Shown here piece by piece: positions 11,378 to 22,683 of a DNA stretch of 64,000 nt. The translations under genes were made by a program, and so were the position numbers. The notes beneath the pieces are model-generated. The model saw nothing but the letters and a program-made list of their open reading frames with translations. It was not told where the DNA came from and ran no database searches. Every line of letters starts with the position of its first letter. Positions within the stretch are counted from its first letter, which is position 1. Origin of the DNA: Tenodera sinensis (lineage: Eukaryota; Arthropoda; Insecta; Mantodea; Mantidae); assembly GCA_030765045.1 (NCBI GenBank), contig CM060970.1:50241076-50305075 (forward strand), read 5' to 3'.

Positions 11378-11920
11378 TACGAGGTCTATCCAAAAGGTAC
11401 CCGACCCTTGGCTTAAAAAAGTACTTGACTTACAGGTTCCTTTCCAAGTAGGCCACTTTCGCTTCCATACACCTACTCCACCGATCCTACTACTGCTCAA
11501 AACACTTTTGGAAGGCTTCTTTTGATACGGCGTTCACCTTCACCGTCAGCTCCGTATGCTCTCTTCTCTACTCTCCAAAAAGGATCCTTCCAACGGCATT
11601 TTCACTTTGGAAACAACCAGAATTCGCAAGGAGCCATGTCTGGAGAGTAGGGAGGTTGTTAAACCACTGCTCGATCGCAGAATGTACATGCTCGAAGATT
11701 TTTGCAATTCAAAGATGGCAATTACGCGTTATTGGGAGCGTAATTGCATAGAGAGTTACCATCCGCATTTGATCTGCCTCATGGTTACAGCGACGGTTTA
11801 GATCTCGCACTAGTTAAACTTCGAGATGTACAGAGGCAGCGCATTTTGTCCTTTGATTACTGTTCAAGCTGTACTAGATCAGCCATGTCAACCAAGCGCA
11901 ACTTCGTAACTTGTTGCTGT
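11378..11920 (-). pseudogene. Mariner element remnant (transposase C-terminus and 3' end)
   Basis: On the minus strand the reading PPYSPDMAPCEFWLFPK (about 11645-11595) is the conserved mariner block around the third catalytic acidic residue (SPDLAP-DFWLFPKLK). A stop and a frame change follow. Then VSKEAFQKCFEQ leads, after two stops, to DRWSRCMEAKVAYLERN, matching the family's C-terminal F-KCFEQW--RW-RCI---G-YFEGD block. Beyond this the element ends at a terminus read on the plus strand as CGAGGTCTATCCAAAAGGTA next to TA (11378-11379), a mariner-like inverted repeat. The N-terminal domain was not found. A MITE begins at 11924. The transposase is non-functional. Confidence 0.75.
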
Positions 11921-11923
11921 ATA

Positions 11924-12545
11924 AAGCGAAGGGAATTCATTTCATGCCTTCTAATATGTGCTTCATAGAAGTATTACAAACCAAAAGGTCTAATGGCAGT
12001 TTGTTCTTTGATCAGCCGATTTAAAAAAATAGCTTTTGATCCAAATTGGATGCGTAATTCCCAAGAAGGTACGAAGATGTTTTACTTGTAAAACGTGTAG
12101 AGTAACTTATTTCTGACATAGCATCGGCAGTAATTAATCACTTAAAGGACACAAAGGAGTACTCTACCTGATCTTTCAGACGTGCTGTAAGTCGACAACG
12201 TTGCGTTGAGGTTGGTCAGGGAATTGACCTTATTTGTACATGTAGACGGGTCGGGCGCTTTCGTGTACTGTTTTGGGAGCTAACGCTTGTGATTGGCCTA
12301 CACTCACAAAGGACAAGGCAGGGTATGAGTTTCTTTCCAAGATGCACTGTTAGAGTGCTTATGTACTGAACTAGGGAAAGTGATGACCACTGACACAATC
12401 TGCAGTGTTGTCACTTTGTTTTCAACAAAACTAAAATATCTCCATAGGAAATGGTCAGAGACAAAAACGTAAGATACAAGATGTGTTCCAAATACCGAGA
12501 TCTATCACTGGTTTAAATTAATGTAATGACTTCCCTTCCACCCGG
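11924..12545 (-). mobile_element. TA-inserting MITE, copy 2 (about 622 bp)
   Basis: Opposite-orientation copy of 6649-7302. Its right end is TTCCCTTCCACCCGG followed by TA (12546-12547). Its left end is more degenerate (AAGCGAAGGGAATTC after TA 11922-11923). It shares CACTGCAGATTGTGT, GAGTGTAGGCCAATCA, GTTAGCTCCCAAAAC, GAATTACGCATCCAATTTGG and AAGCACATATTAG with copy 1. Its central segment (12131-12228) is inverted relative to copy 1. Confidence 0.8.
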
Positions 12546-12547
12546 TA

Positions 12548-13848
12548 TAAGTTGATTTTGAACAATGTTGTTGGTATTCTATTCAGATGTTAGTCGCTAT
12601 GGAAATCGTTGCTTTTATGATGTTATATAGGGCTATCGAGAAGTCACTCTGCAGCTCTCATGTGACCAAGATTTCCCTAGAGACGTGAATTCCGGTGGCA
12701 AAATTGGCTGCCGCGAGCATATGGTTATAAACTTATAACATTCCACGATATAAAAAATCTGATAGATTCAGATGTGTATTGCATGAAAGGTAAACAGGAT
12801 AACAAGGTGGTCTTGGGGGGTAGGCATCGGGACAGTACGAAGAAACTTGCTCATAAAATTTAGCATCTTCATATAATACTTATATTATATGTTTTTCTAA
12901 CATTTTATTTATGTAGTTAAATAAATGGATATTATGTTAGTATATACGCGTTAGTTGGACAGGAAGAATGAATGAATGACTACCAGCACAGCACAGCCGT
13001 CGTATATGCGTGCGCATCAGCAGACGCCTGCAGCTATGTTACATGCAAGAGTGGCGACAGTAGAACCCATGTGCACTAAACTTGCGGCTTATTTCACAAT
13101 CTTCCGCCTTCAACATGACCCACCGTATGCGAGGTAATACCATTGTCCGTAGGCAATATGTTTCAATGCAAAGGTATCCGATGTGTACTGAAGTTCAAGA
13201 TAGGGTGAACATTCAACTAGTGAAAATGGAACTACAAAAAGAACTCGCTTAATTCTCTTTTTGTTGTTATTAATTTAGCTTGAAGTGACACGTTTTCAGT
13301 CTTCCACCAAAATGTAATGAGCCCCTCCGCTACCCTCTTCTGTGAAAGTCATTTATTCATTTCTAGTTTCCCTCAGTGATATTTTCAGTGTCGGTTTTAA
13401 GGTTCTCGCCCTGTATAGTTATAAATCTGAAGACAAAATAGATATTTGACGACCAAGGAAGATGTGGAAATGATTGAGTGGGGTTATTAACATAATCTCT
13501 GGATTGAAACAGAGGAATAAGAACATTTAACATTATTATAGTCTTCATAGCTTTTTCCTACGTCAACCACTACTGTCATTTATAAGCAAATAAATAAACA
13601 AATATTAATGAGTGTTACTTTCTTACGTACGGCTTTCCACATCATCAATCCGATTGCCATGAAACTTTGGTAAGCTGTTGTGCACATGTGTTGGTTAAAC
13701 CATTTTGCAGTTAGTAAAACGCGAGTAGTTTCAACAAATTATTGCATCTATTCTCTATATAAAAATGGATATTGGTATGTGTGCAGTTGATAAACTCCAA
13801 CAGCGGTTGAGTGATCACCATGGAAACTGGCAAATCATTTACTATGCA
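12548..13848. other. Mostly unassigned
   Basis: No coding feature seen. At 13640-13830 two loosely similar blocks (GATTGCCATGAAACTTTGG and GATCACCATGGAAACTGGC) suggest an old duplicated repeat. Confidence 0.35.
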
Positions 13849-14190
13849 GCGTATTGCTTTCACATGGTTTTCTCCACTAGATTTTCTTTATATTACATTC
13901 ATCGGTTTTCTCTACTCACTTTTCTTTCGTGAAATACAATAATATATCTTTCTCTACTTCCTATTCTACAAACAATTCATACTATTTCCTATACGCTTGA
14001 AATACAAATGCAAGTATTACGTTCACGCGGTTTTTTCTACTCATTTGTCTCTTAGGTAACACATTCATATGTCCTTCTCTATCCCCTCTTCAATATCTTC
14101 ATACAATTTTCTATATGATTGAAATAGAAATGCAACGTATTACATTCACAAGGTTCTTTCTGTTTAGTTTTCTTCTCGCTGCTTTTACAT
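13849..14190 (+). repeat. Diverged 123-bp tandem repeat
   Basis: Unit starts recur at about 13849, 13890, 14013 and 14136. Each begins GTATTRCNTTCAC or TATTACATTC, followed by GGTTTTCTCTACT-like sequence, with CGCTTGAAATACAAATGCAA near the unit end. The first and last units are partial. Confidence 0.7.
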
Positions 14191-14900
14191 AATGTCTTCC
14201 CGATGTTTTTGCTTATTTTTGTTCCTTATAGTATTACAAGAATACTAACTAACTCTTAAGTTTATTAAGTAATATATTTTAAATGTTTCCAAAGAAACAA
14301 GGCTATTGGCCAAGTGCAACCTAAGTTTAAAAGTTGTATGGATAAATTGTCAAACCATGGACAACGCCGTGTTTTTCACCTAGCTTTTGTTCTAAAAATA
14401 GGTCCTAGAACGTTTGAATACCAAATGCTTTTGGGATATGAAAATTATAGCAAGAATTAAATTTCCAATGTCAGCAGAAGTGCCATCCAGAAGTTTGTTG
14501 TATCCTAGGGGAACGACTAAAAGTGTACTCGTGCAGAATGAGAATCTCTTATTAATTTCAGAACGTAGACAAAGCAGCTAACGTTAATTTCGCTTTACAA
14601 ACAAGAGCAGAAGTTCAAACGAACTTGGAGTGGCTAGATAAAAACATTTTACTTTGTACTGCAGAGTTAATATATGTGCAGGAGTTCCAAGATGTATTTA
14701 ATGTGATCAATAGGGAATTATTGTGAATGGTACTGAATTGTAGAAAACATTAGTAACACACCAGCCCAAGCTGATTTAGTAATACAGAATAAAGAAAAGC
14801 AGTATGATGATTAACAGTGCATTGATTTACATGGTTACAGATTAAGAAGATCAGAAGTAAACGACTACACTCACTAACCGTTTCCTAAAATCCCTAAATT
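14191..14900. other. No recognisable feature
   Basis: AT-rich, no assignable motif. It could hold decayed LTR-element sequence upstream of the LTR-like module, but nothing shows this. Confidence 0.35.
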
Positions 14901-15340
14901 GCTGTGACGTCGGACTCTGCGCATAACAATGAACAGTCCGGGCCAAGCTATTTCACACATGTCGTGCCAACAAGCGGCCAAAGACGTTCAAGGCCGGGTT
15001 GCTTCGCGCTACTGCTGTGTAGACGTGACTGCCAACACTCGAGACGGCACAAACAAAGAGTTTTCGAGAACGCTCGCGACACTTCTGGTAGCTTCATCAC
15101 CAGTATATAAGGAGACCAGAGTAGAGTAGAGTAAGGCTGGAATAGGTAAGGGTCAGCTGTGCGTGTGTGTCGTCTATGTCGTAAGAAGATGCAACGAGCG
15201 GCGCGAGTGATTACATCATCGTAATTTCTGCATGAGAGACAAAGGAAGTGAAGAAGGACACTAAAAGGGCTGAGCAAGTCTATGAGAGGTAAAAACTGAG
15301 TTGTGGGAGCTCGAGAGACTTTAGACTGAATCAACGGCGA
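14901..15340 (+). repeat. LTR-like promoter module, copy 1
   Basis: A GC-richer block with TGACGTCG at 14905 and a TATA box in CAGTATATAAGGAGACCAGA (15101-15120). Downstream are GCTGTGCGTGTGTGTCG and CATGAGAGACAAAGGAAGTG. The downstream blocks recur in the same order at 58340-58620 on the other strand, and the TATAAGGAG-CCAG core recurs at 20410-20620. Three copies with a TATA box and conserved transcribed leader suggest solo LTRs or promoter-bearing ends of one retroelement family. Terminal TG...CA and target duplications were not established. ORFs across it are incidental. Confidence 0.55.
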
Positions 15341-15406
15341 GAAGAAAACTGTATTTGTGGTAAAAGTTAAGATAATAGGCCGATAGAAAAGTAGCCGAAC
15401 TGGATT

Positions 15407-15542
15407 TTGTCATTTGCCACATTACTTGGAGGAAAAGCTTACTTTTCCTATTTCATGTCAATCGAGAGTAACTTTTGCAACGGTTTCATTACCTATTTTG
15501 TTGCAGATACAAGAGGTTGCAGTGGAGTCATCACTCCTCTGA
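15407..15542. other. Unassigned, repeat-derived
   Basis: Contains TTTCATGTCAATCGAGAGTA, a diverged partial match to the distal ACTTTCTCTACT-family segment, just before a clearer inverse copy begins. Confidence 0.35.
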
Positions 15543-16000
15543 TTTTCTCTACTCACTCTTTACAAACTATTCTTACAAATGCAGATCCTTCTACTTTCTC
15601 ATTTTAATCGAGATAAACGTTTATTACATATTTGCTTGTAGGTATAATAGGCATAAGAGTATAGTAGGCTTAAGTGATACTAAAATCTTTTAAGAGTAGG
15701 TCGCTATGTAAGGACTTTGACATTCTATTCTCTTTGAATACCGAGACAAAAAAATGAACGACTTCCTGTTTAACCAAAAAAAAAAAAAAGTATAAGTATT
15801 CGAATATAAGTAACCAATAACAAGGAATACCTAAAAGTTATTTGATACAAATTGTGTACTTGAACGGGATATTTTTCCTTATGTAGTAAGATTGTCTATC
15901 TTTTACAGTTTACCAGTTTTGCAAAATTCATCCACAATGAAGTCGACTTCATAGACTATTTCCAGAAAATTCAAGATGTACACCAGAAGGAGAAGGTAAA
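15543..16000 (-). repeat. ACTTTCTCTACT-family repeat, inverse, distal half
   Basis: Begins TTTTCTCTACTCACTCTTTA. It runs through ACAAACTATTCTTACAAATG, the AATCGAGATAAACGTTT block, a 14-base A run and CTATTTCCAGAAAATTCAA, all in inverse family order. It fades near 16000. Confidence 0.7.
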
Positions 16001-16014
16001 AGATCGTGTCTGGA

Positions 16015-16067
16015 GGGCCCTAATGACCCAATTGTCGACGGGCCCTTAAACAAAACTCACTCACTCA
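16015..16067 (+). mobile_element. 53-bp LINE 3'-end insertion with 8-bp target duplication
   Basis: GGGCCCTAATGACCCAATTG followed by TCGACGGGCCCTTAAAC and an ACTCACTCACTCA tail lies between two TGTCTGGA copies (16007-16014 and 16068-16075). It is the same 3' end as at 8676 and 24690-25328. It is best read as an extremely 5'-truncated target-primed insertion. Confidence 0.8.
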
Positions 16068-16185
16068 TGTCTGGAACGCACAGTGCCTTGTTTACACGAT
16101 CCGCCATACAGTTGTGTAGCGGCAACAAGTTGTTACAACAATATTACTAAACCATATGATCAATTAGGGCGCTGTGCCGTGAAGG

Positions 16186-16410
16186 GACTTCTACACTTTA
16201 CATTGAAAAGTTTTGGAAAATATTAATTTTCTCAAAAATGGACGCCAAATTTGCCTCGAAAATGAATAACGATTTTGATTAAACGTACGTTATTTGAATC
16301 AAAATAATTATAGCCATTTTAGATAAATCAAAATTTTTGAAACATTTTGCTTGTAAGGGGTAGTTTGAGATGGGGTATTATGCTGAACATCTCTGGTCGC
16401 ATCGTTGCAA
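16186..16410. repeat. Palindromic pair of ACTTTCTCTACT-family core pieces
   Basis: A forward core piece (CTTTACATTGAAAAGTTTTG through AACGATTTTGATTAAACG) is followed after AACGTACGTT by an inverse piece (AATTATAGCCATTTT through GGGGTAGTTTGAGATGGGG). The two could pair as a long imperfect hairpin centred near 16285. Confidence 0.6.
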
Positions 16411-17261
16411 AAACCACTTTACTGGCACAGTTTACAGAGCAGGTAATTATGCTGGTTTTCTTACAGGCACGTTTGAGAAAATTATGTTGTGGCGGTGATT
16501 ATCTCTATGCTGTCTTGTTGGCACAGTAATTACATTACTTATTTTCTGGCACTTGTGCCAGAAATATGGTAATTTTCCACGATTTATGCTGTCTTAATAA
16601 TCCATTTTAATGCTAGCATTGAATAAAATATTTTATACGGTTGGTAATCACCAGATATAGGCTGCAGCACAACTTGAAAATGGTAGTTGTGTCTAAATTT
16701 TCGTTTGACTTGATAAATGTTTAGAAACAGGATGCCATAACTTGGCCTAGGGAACCTCACGAAGATTGCTTCTTTTTGTTCTTCTTAATCACAAGGAAGG
16801 TGAATCTCATGGGACCGCCTTGTCAGTGATGGTAATTACTTTGCTGTCTGCAGAGATAAGAAGCTCTTGTCCTTTGGGTTTAGCTTCGTAATCCTCGCAG
16901 GAAGGAAGGAACGACCGCAATTTGGTCGTCCAAACAGATTTTTTCCTTCCCTGCCACGCAAGAAGAAAATTCCCCCGAGTATCACCTTCCTTCCGACGCC
17001 ATTTGATGCCAATTAGATGACCCTGCCTTCGGCTTGCTTACCTCAGCACGTCAGGATTTGAAGCTCTATTTCTCAGCCACGAAGGAAGCTGATGAAGCAC
17101 TTGCAAACGATTGCCAAAATCTAACAAATGCATTTAAACATCTGTAAAACTAAAACAACTGAGCATTTGAATAGTTTTTGTACAGTTTGATAAAAAATTA
17201 ATTTTATACCACCTGTCTGTACAGGAATAATTATGTTGTTTCCAGAATCTGAATGTCAAAA
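16411..17261. other. No recognisable feature
   Basis: A moderately GC-richer patch at 16780-17090 has no coding motif that I recognise. Confidence 0.35.
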
Positions 17262-17740
17262 TATCTGCGATAATATCTTGGATGCGATTTGAATTATGAA
17301 ATACATCTAAGTATAAATCGGAAAATTAGTACGTTTGAAGCAGTAAATGGCACAATTAAAAGAACACTAAAAGTAAAACAAGAAGAGAGGAAATTAAAAT
17401 TTTACCCAGTCATGGCACTACCTATCTTGTTGCACGGTAACGAGACATGTGCATTAAGAAGTAAAGATTTAAGTAAAACACAAGCAGCAGAAATGCGTTT
17501 CCTAGCATGTGCCAAAGGATGTACATGAAAAGACTAATTTAGGAATGAAGATATTAGAAAAGAATTAAACATGGATTCTGTTTTAACAAAATTAATGGAA
17601 TATAGATAAAATTGGCTCCAACACTTAGGAAGAATGACTCCGGAGAGAATTCCCAAACAAATAATGGATAAAAACCAGGAGGACGAAGACCAATAGGACG
17701 ACCTAGGAAACACTGGATTGACGTGAGACCCGAACAGACA
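17262..17740 (+). pseudogene. LINE ORF2 C-terminal remnant
   Basis: An open stretch of about 80 codons from about 17265 carries NGTIKRTLKVKQEERKLKFY, then MALPILLHGNETCALRS and AAEMRFLACAKGCT. This is the post-RT block of insect LINEs (FYK-MA-PTLLYGSE-W, QAAEMKFLR---G-T). After a stop the order continues RNEDIRKELNM, then WLQHLGRMTPERIPKQIMD, then a GRPRKHWID-like end in another frame. Several stops and a frameshift make it a pseudogene. The RT palm upstream is not recognisable. Confidence 0.8.
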
Positions 17741-18688
17741 GTAGCCTAATCCATGATTGCAGAAGAAGAACAACAACAACAAAAAGAACAAGAAGACCTG
17801 CTTACACAACAAAGAAGAAAATTAGAGAATGTTCATTGGATAAGTGTCTGTCTTATAAACGTCAACATTTATATTTAAGAGAGATAATGTTTTGGCATTC
17901 CAGGTGAAAATTTCAAAGAAGCCTCAGACAAAACTTTTAATGAAAAAAACTATTTCCACACAACTGGCTGTAACGTTTTCAATTAACCGCATATAGCCTG
18001 AATTATGTTAAGTTGAAGAAACAGATTAAAGTAACATTAACAGTTTAGTTTGGAGAAGTTTGGCCATACCTAACATTGGATAATCATATTTTCTTTCTTG
18101 ATTTTGGAATTGCCAAGTACTTCAGCAGGAGCTTCCAAATTTTGAGAGTATTGTGAGGAAATTACAGCATACATTCCCATAAATCTTTTGCTTCCTCTGT
18201 GATTCCATAGAGAAACTGAATTAGTATGAATTCCTGTAAGAGAAGCAGTTCAAGTAGTACAGTATCTGGGAAAATAACCGAATCTTTTCCTGGTTCTGCA
18301 GCGCTAAACGCAAGGAAGCGTTCGAAAATAATAATAAAAAAAAATTGCATTTTACGCGTAATAAAATAAACTATTTGCTCCAGTGTGAATATCTCAGTTT
18401 CATGTTGACAGTAGGACGCAAACAAAATATGTATTTTCCTAAATATCCGAGCCCTAGTTATGAATCGTCACGAGGTATAACCTCTCAAAAATATTCCAAT
18501 ATCAGCTCGCTCCTCGTCATAAATTTCGAACTAGTGAGATTAGAGTCGATGGTGTAATCGACATTTGTTTTGCATGGCAAATAGTATCAGGGACGAGCAA
18601 AAATTACTTTGATCTCTCATTTAAGCGGCTTTGTGGAGAATCCAGTGATTTTATTTGCGTGTAAACAAACGTATACAGAGATGCGTAG
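17741..18688. other. No recognisable feature
   Basis: AT-rich; short ORFs only. Confidence 0.4.
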
Positions 18689-18811
18689 GTGAAATTAACA
18701 GTGCTGCTTGATTACATTCGCACCTGAGAGAGAGATACATGAACAAGCGGGTGGATTAGTAGCAACAAGACGCCGCGTGTTGCATTAATCAAGCAGCATC
18801 AGTTAAACCAA
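18689..18811. repeat. Small inverted-repeat element (about 120 bp)
   Basis: Perfect 13-bp arms TGCTGCTTGATTA (18702-18714) and TAATCAAGCAGCA (18786-18798). The match continues imperfectly outward through the AATTAACAG and CAGTTAAAC flanks. It could be a tiny MITE or a foldback; no second copy was seen. Confidence 0.5.
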
Positions 18812-18992
18812 ACATACCTGACCTCAGCTACCATTTATGTATATGCTACGTTGCGGAACATACACATGGAAAACTTTTGAATTGCAAAATAAATATTTTT
18901 ATTCTACCGTAGTATGAAGTCGGTGATTTTCCAACATTTCTAAATCTCAATGTACATAAGCATACAAAAATATCTGATGTGTTCCACACACG

Positions 18993-19785
18993 ATTTTCTG
19001 CATTCTTGTGCTAACTATTCTTACAAACTTTAATTCCTCTATCTTCATGTAAGTCGAGATAAACATTTGCAGAAACTGCCATATTGCTAATTATCTTATG
19101 CATGCAAGGTGAATATGGGAATACAGTAGGCTTTGAGCGATGGTCAACTCTTTTAAGAGCTGTAACGACAAACTGTTTGAAACAAGGGTATCTTCTCGTA
19201 TTTATATTATAAATAACAAGGAATATCTTCGAAATAGTTAACTCAAAACAAATCATTTGACATAGCTTGTTTGTTTTAATGAGATATTCATTTTTGTATG
19301 GTAAGATCTGGTCTCTCTCTCTGTCTCTCTCACGGTTTATCAGTTATGGAAAAGTCAAAAGTAAACAGACTACATGGGCTATAGCCAGAAAATTCAAAAT
19401 ATACATTTCATTTACCATAAAATCTCTTAAACATAGGGCATTTTAATCCAAATCAAGAGAGGCAATGTAGATAATCAAAATTTTTTTGAGTTTTCACTTA
19501 AAGGGTAGCTTAAGGTGGAGGAATGTTCTTCTAAATCTTCGTGTCCCATCCTTGAAAGGTGTTAAATACCAACTTCAGTTTCAAACTGGCTTTTCGTTTT
19601 TCAGTGATGCTGTTAACTGGCAGACACGAGAACACGCACACGCACGCACACGCACGCACACATTTCCTAAAAATGATTTTTTTGGATTCAAGGGCCTCAA
19701 AACAGGTCTTTCCGGTGAAATCTGGACATGGAGTTTTTGGGTAGAATGCAGTAATTCCCCTAATTACATACGTAGTAGATAAAGT
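18993..19785 (-). repeat. ACTTTCTCTACT-family repeat, near full length, inverse
   Basis: Runs from a degenerate distal end (ATTTTCTGCATTCTTGTGCT) through all family blocks in inverse order: ATGTAAGTCGAGATAAACAT, GGGCTATAGCCAGAAAATTC, CATCCTTGAAAGGTGTTAAA, a CACGCA-type microsatellite and TCCGGTGAAATCTGGACATG. It ends TACGTAGTAGATAAAGT (inverse of ACTTTATCTACTACGTA). Length about 793 bp. Confidence 0.75.
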
Positions 19786-19845
19786 AGAAAGAGTGCGGCA
19801 GTGACAGTTGGAATTTAAATGTTAAATGCGATTAGGTGCACTCCT

Positions 19846-20210
19846 ATCTCTACTCAGTCTTCTAAAAGCTATTCTTAAAGACGCTTATTCTTCGATCTTC
19901 TTCATGTTAATCCTGATAAACGTTTGTAGAGATTGTTTAATCGCGCATTTTTTATGTGTAGGCTTAAGCGATAGTCAAATCCTTTAAGAGTTGTTCACTA
20001 TGTGATGCTTTGACATTCAATTTTTTTTACATGACCAAGAAATAAAAATAAATTACGATTAACTGTTTGACACAAGCATAAATGTTTAAAAATTCAAACT
20101 AATATCAAGGAGATACTCTCGTACTTATATTATAAATTATGTAATATAATAACTTATAAAATTATTTGATTCATTTCACTAAAAATATACTATTGTAATA
20201 TAGCGATATT
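19846..20210 (-). repeat. ACTTTCTCTACT-family repeat, distal half, inverse
   Basis: Starts TCTCTACTCAGTCTTCTAAA and follows with TTCATGTTAATCCTGATAAA, GTAGGCTTAAGCGATAGTCA and a diverged internal region. It lies 60 bp from the preceding copy in the same orientation. Confidence 0.65.
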
Positions 20211-20409
20211 AAGGAATATAAAATTAATTCACTATAGCCACAAAATATTACATGAAAACTATATAAAAACTTCAGAGGGTCTCAATATGATAACATATAT
20301 AAACTGAAATAATATTCTCTCCAAGTAAATTGAAAGTAATTTGTAGGAAAATCAGAACATTATGGATGCACAGGCTCTAATAAGACACAGAAATTGCATG
20401 AAATAAAAT

Positions 20410-20620
20410 GTGATGCCGAGCTCACATCATTCACGCGAGCTAACATGTGACTAACAACAATCGAAACGGCCAAACAAAAGCGGTTTTCTCCGGTGCCATC
20501 GAGAAATATCTATTTACTTCACCGCCGGCGTGTTTGAAGGAGTTCGCGAAAGGTCCGTGTGACGTCATCGCGACTGTATAAGGAGGCCAGAATCAACAAA
20601 GAGTTACATAAAACTTATAA
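20410..20620 (+). repeat. LTR-like promoter module, copy 2
   Basis: Contains CACCGCCGGCG, GAAAGGTCCGTGTGACGTCA (CRE-like TGACGTCA at 20560-20567) and TGTATAAGGAGGCCAGAA (TATA at 20577-20582). The first two blocks match the inverse module at 58530-58620, and the last matches 15101-15120. Confidence 0.55.
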
Positions 20621-22559
20621 TTCCGTAAGAACCATCTTATTTCAATTGGCATTCTATCGAGTGAGGACCGAAGGAATACACATCACAATTCATGATTCAA
20701 ATACACCATTTTAAATTACTTAAGTATAAACCAACATTTAATGTAAGTTTCTATCGTTTTCACCTCTTAGTATTCTTCTGCAGTAAGTAAAATCAGACGA
20801 TAAATGGAAGTACCCTATATAAAACACAGGAAATTAATTTTAAGTACAATGTTCAGCTTTTATTATAAAATAAAAGCTTAGTTTTAGTGCCATGGCCATG
20901 TGCAAGTTTATTTCACTTGCTTATACATGCAGTCGTTTATTTCTGGTATTTATTCCCCGTGTGCTATACAGAGATAATCTAAAGATCCATTACTAGCAGA
21001 TATAGAGCTTCTCTCACGATAAAATGCTTTTATGTCTCGAATGCATCACAACATGTGTAAACTAAATATCTGGTTCCATGAATTTGGAAACGAAAACAGA
21101 AATGCCACTCTTTTATAGCAAGATTTATTGATAAATCGAATGAAAATAAAATCAAAGGAATTAATCTGAGCACGGCAGGCGCTAATACAAATAACCTGCT
21201 TTACTAATCACAATAAACTAGTGCCCATGAATTGTTTATAACAGCATTATATTGACGAATGGAGTTAATTTTCTACGCTCGTTTCTCTTCGATAATAGTA
21301 TTCCAACAAAAACAATAAAATTCAGACGTGCGTAGAGTAATTGTGTGGTCGTTGGATGCCTTTAATTTGGCTAAACTGAACTTCCTAACAAAGCATTTCG
21401 TATTTTAACTTAATTTAATCTTTCTCTATAAAACAGTGGTGGTTTAGAACAAAGGATTGTCATTCTAAATAAGTATACTTTCTTTTGTTCAGGTTATTTC
21501 TGAGATTATGACTTCTTTTTCATGTAAAGCTATTTAGACAATCCTTTGTGAACGAAGGCCTCCCTTTCACGCAGCGTTCTTCAGTGCACCGGGAAATCGA
21601 AAACAAAAAGTAAAATTCCAATATATTGCGTTGCAGCAGCGCATAACTGCAACATGATCTATGTTATAATTCACCTCAGGCAAGCATAATATTAGTCGGT
21701 TTATTGTTATTGAGCTATAAATCTTATGTAAAACACAAACGTTAACAATGGTGCGTGTGCTGGGTTGGCGGAGTTTAAGCTTATTTAGCGGTAGATGAAA
21801 ATCGCCATAAGTAGATTAGAGTGCTGTATTTATTGGTCTTAACGGTCAAGGTAAACTACGCACTAAATGAGAGGTTCCCGCAATCGCAGCAGGGTATAAC
21901 ACATAGGCCGTTTGCACTTTACGCTTTTCTGCAATGAAGGGTCCGAAAGTTGACCAGATCCAGTCGACAAGAATGTAAATAAATCGCTAATCGTGCATTT
22001 CTTTGGTCCCATCCAGGTTTCATGGGCCCTACCAAGAAGCAACACTTGACGCGCTTGCATACAATGCATGCCAGTTTAGTAGCATTCACATACTAACTGG
22101 GGTGCTATGCGGGGTCCGACAATAACACGTTAATACACGTACTAACACTTGGAGGGGCTTTTTAATGGGTAAATCTGTTCCCTCTCAATGTACAGGAACC
22201 CCCATACTGTCGGCCATTGCACATGAGCCTTCGCCTGTAACACGAGTTTTCCCCTCCACAGTTAAAAACAAAAAAAGATTCAGGTGAAGACTCGCGTAGG
22301 AATGGATGTGGTTTCCTTTGAACTAAACAGTCCCCACGCTAATGCACAAAGTCGCTCGAAAATAGGTCAATAAATGTAATATTGGGTACAGGAAATAAGG
22401 GACAAGAAAATCATGGTAGAGGGGAACCAACGACTAGGGCAAATAACGAAAAACTTAGAGTGAGCGCTCACCAAAAATTGAACTCGGTCCTGCTGAATTC
22501 GAATAGTATATGTTATCGCGGCTTCCTCTCGTGGACTATATTGATTATAATTAATGAAT
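20621..22559. other. No recognisable feature
   Basis: About 2 kb of AT-rich sequence. It has mixed short ORFs, with a GC-richer patch at 22085-22260. No domain, repeat partner or tRNA-like box was recognised. Confidence 0.35.
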
Positions 22560-22683
22560 TTGTGAAAAACGAGGAAAGGGTATCCACTTTGTCCACTACG
22601 AATACCACCCTGGGATCGAACCGGAGGCGCCTTGGCGAAAGGCGAATGGTTATCTCAAACCCTCTGCGTTAAATTCGGCTCCC
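22560..22683 (-). mobile_element. tRNA-derived SINE (type B) head fragment
   Basis: The minus strand carries a B-box-like GGTTCGATCCCAGGG and an upstream A-box-like AGAGGGTTTGAGATAACCAT. These are followed by ATTCGTAGTGGACAAAG, which matches the body of the SINE at 46648-46892. The element is cut after about 120 bp. Confidence 0.55.

Noticed and set aside
13849..14190. CRISPR-like array
   Set aside because: Units are contiguous 123-bp tandem repeats without unique spacers, in a eukaryotic context.
14948..15334. 128-codon minus-strand ORF
   Set aside because: Lies antisense across the LTR-like repeat module; no motif, and the related copies do not preserve it.
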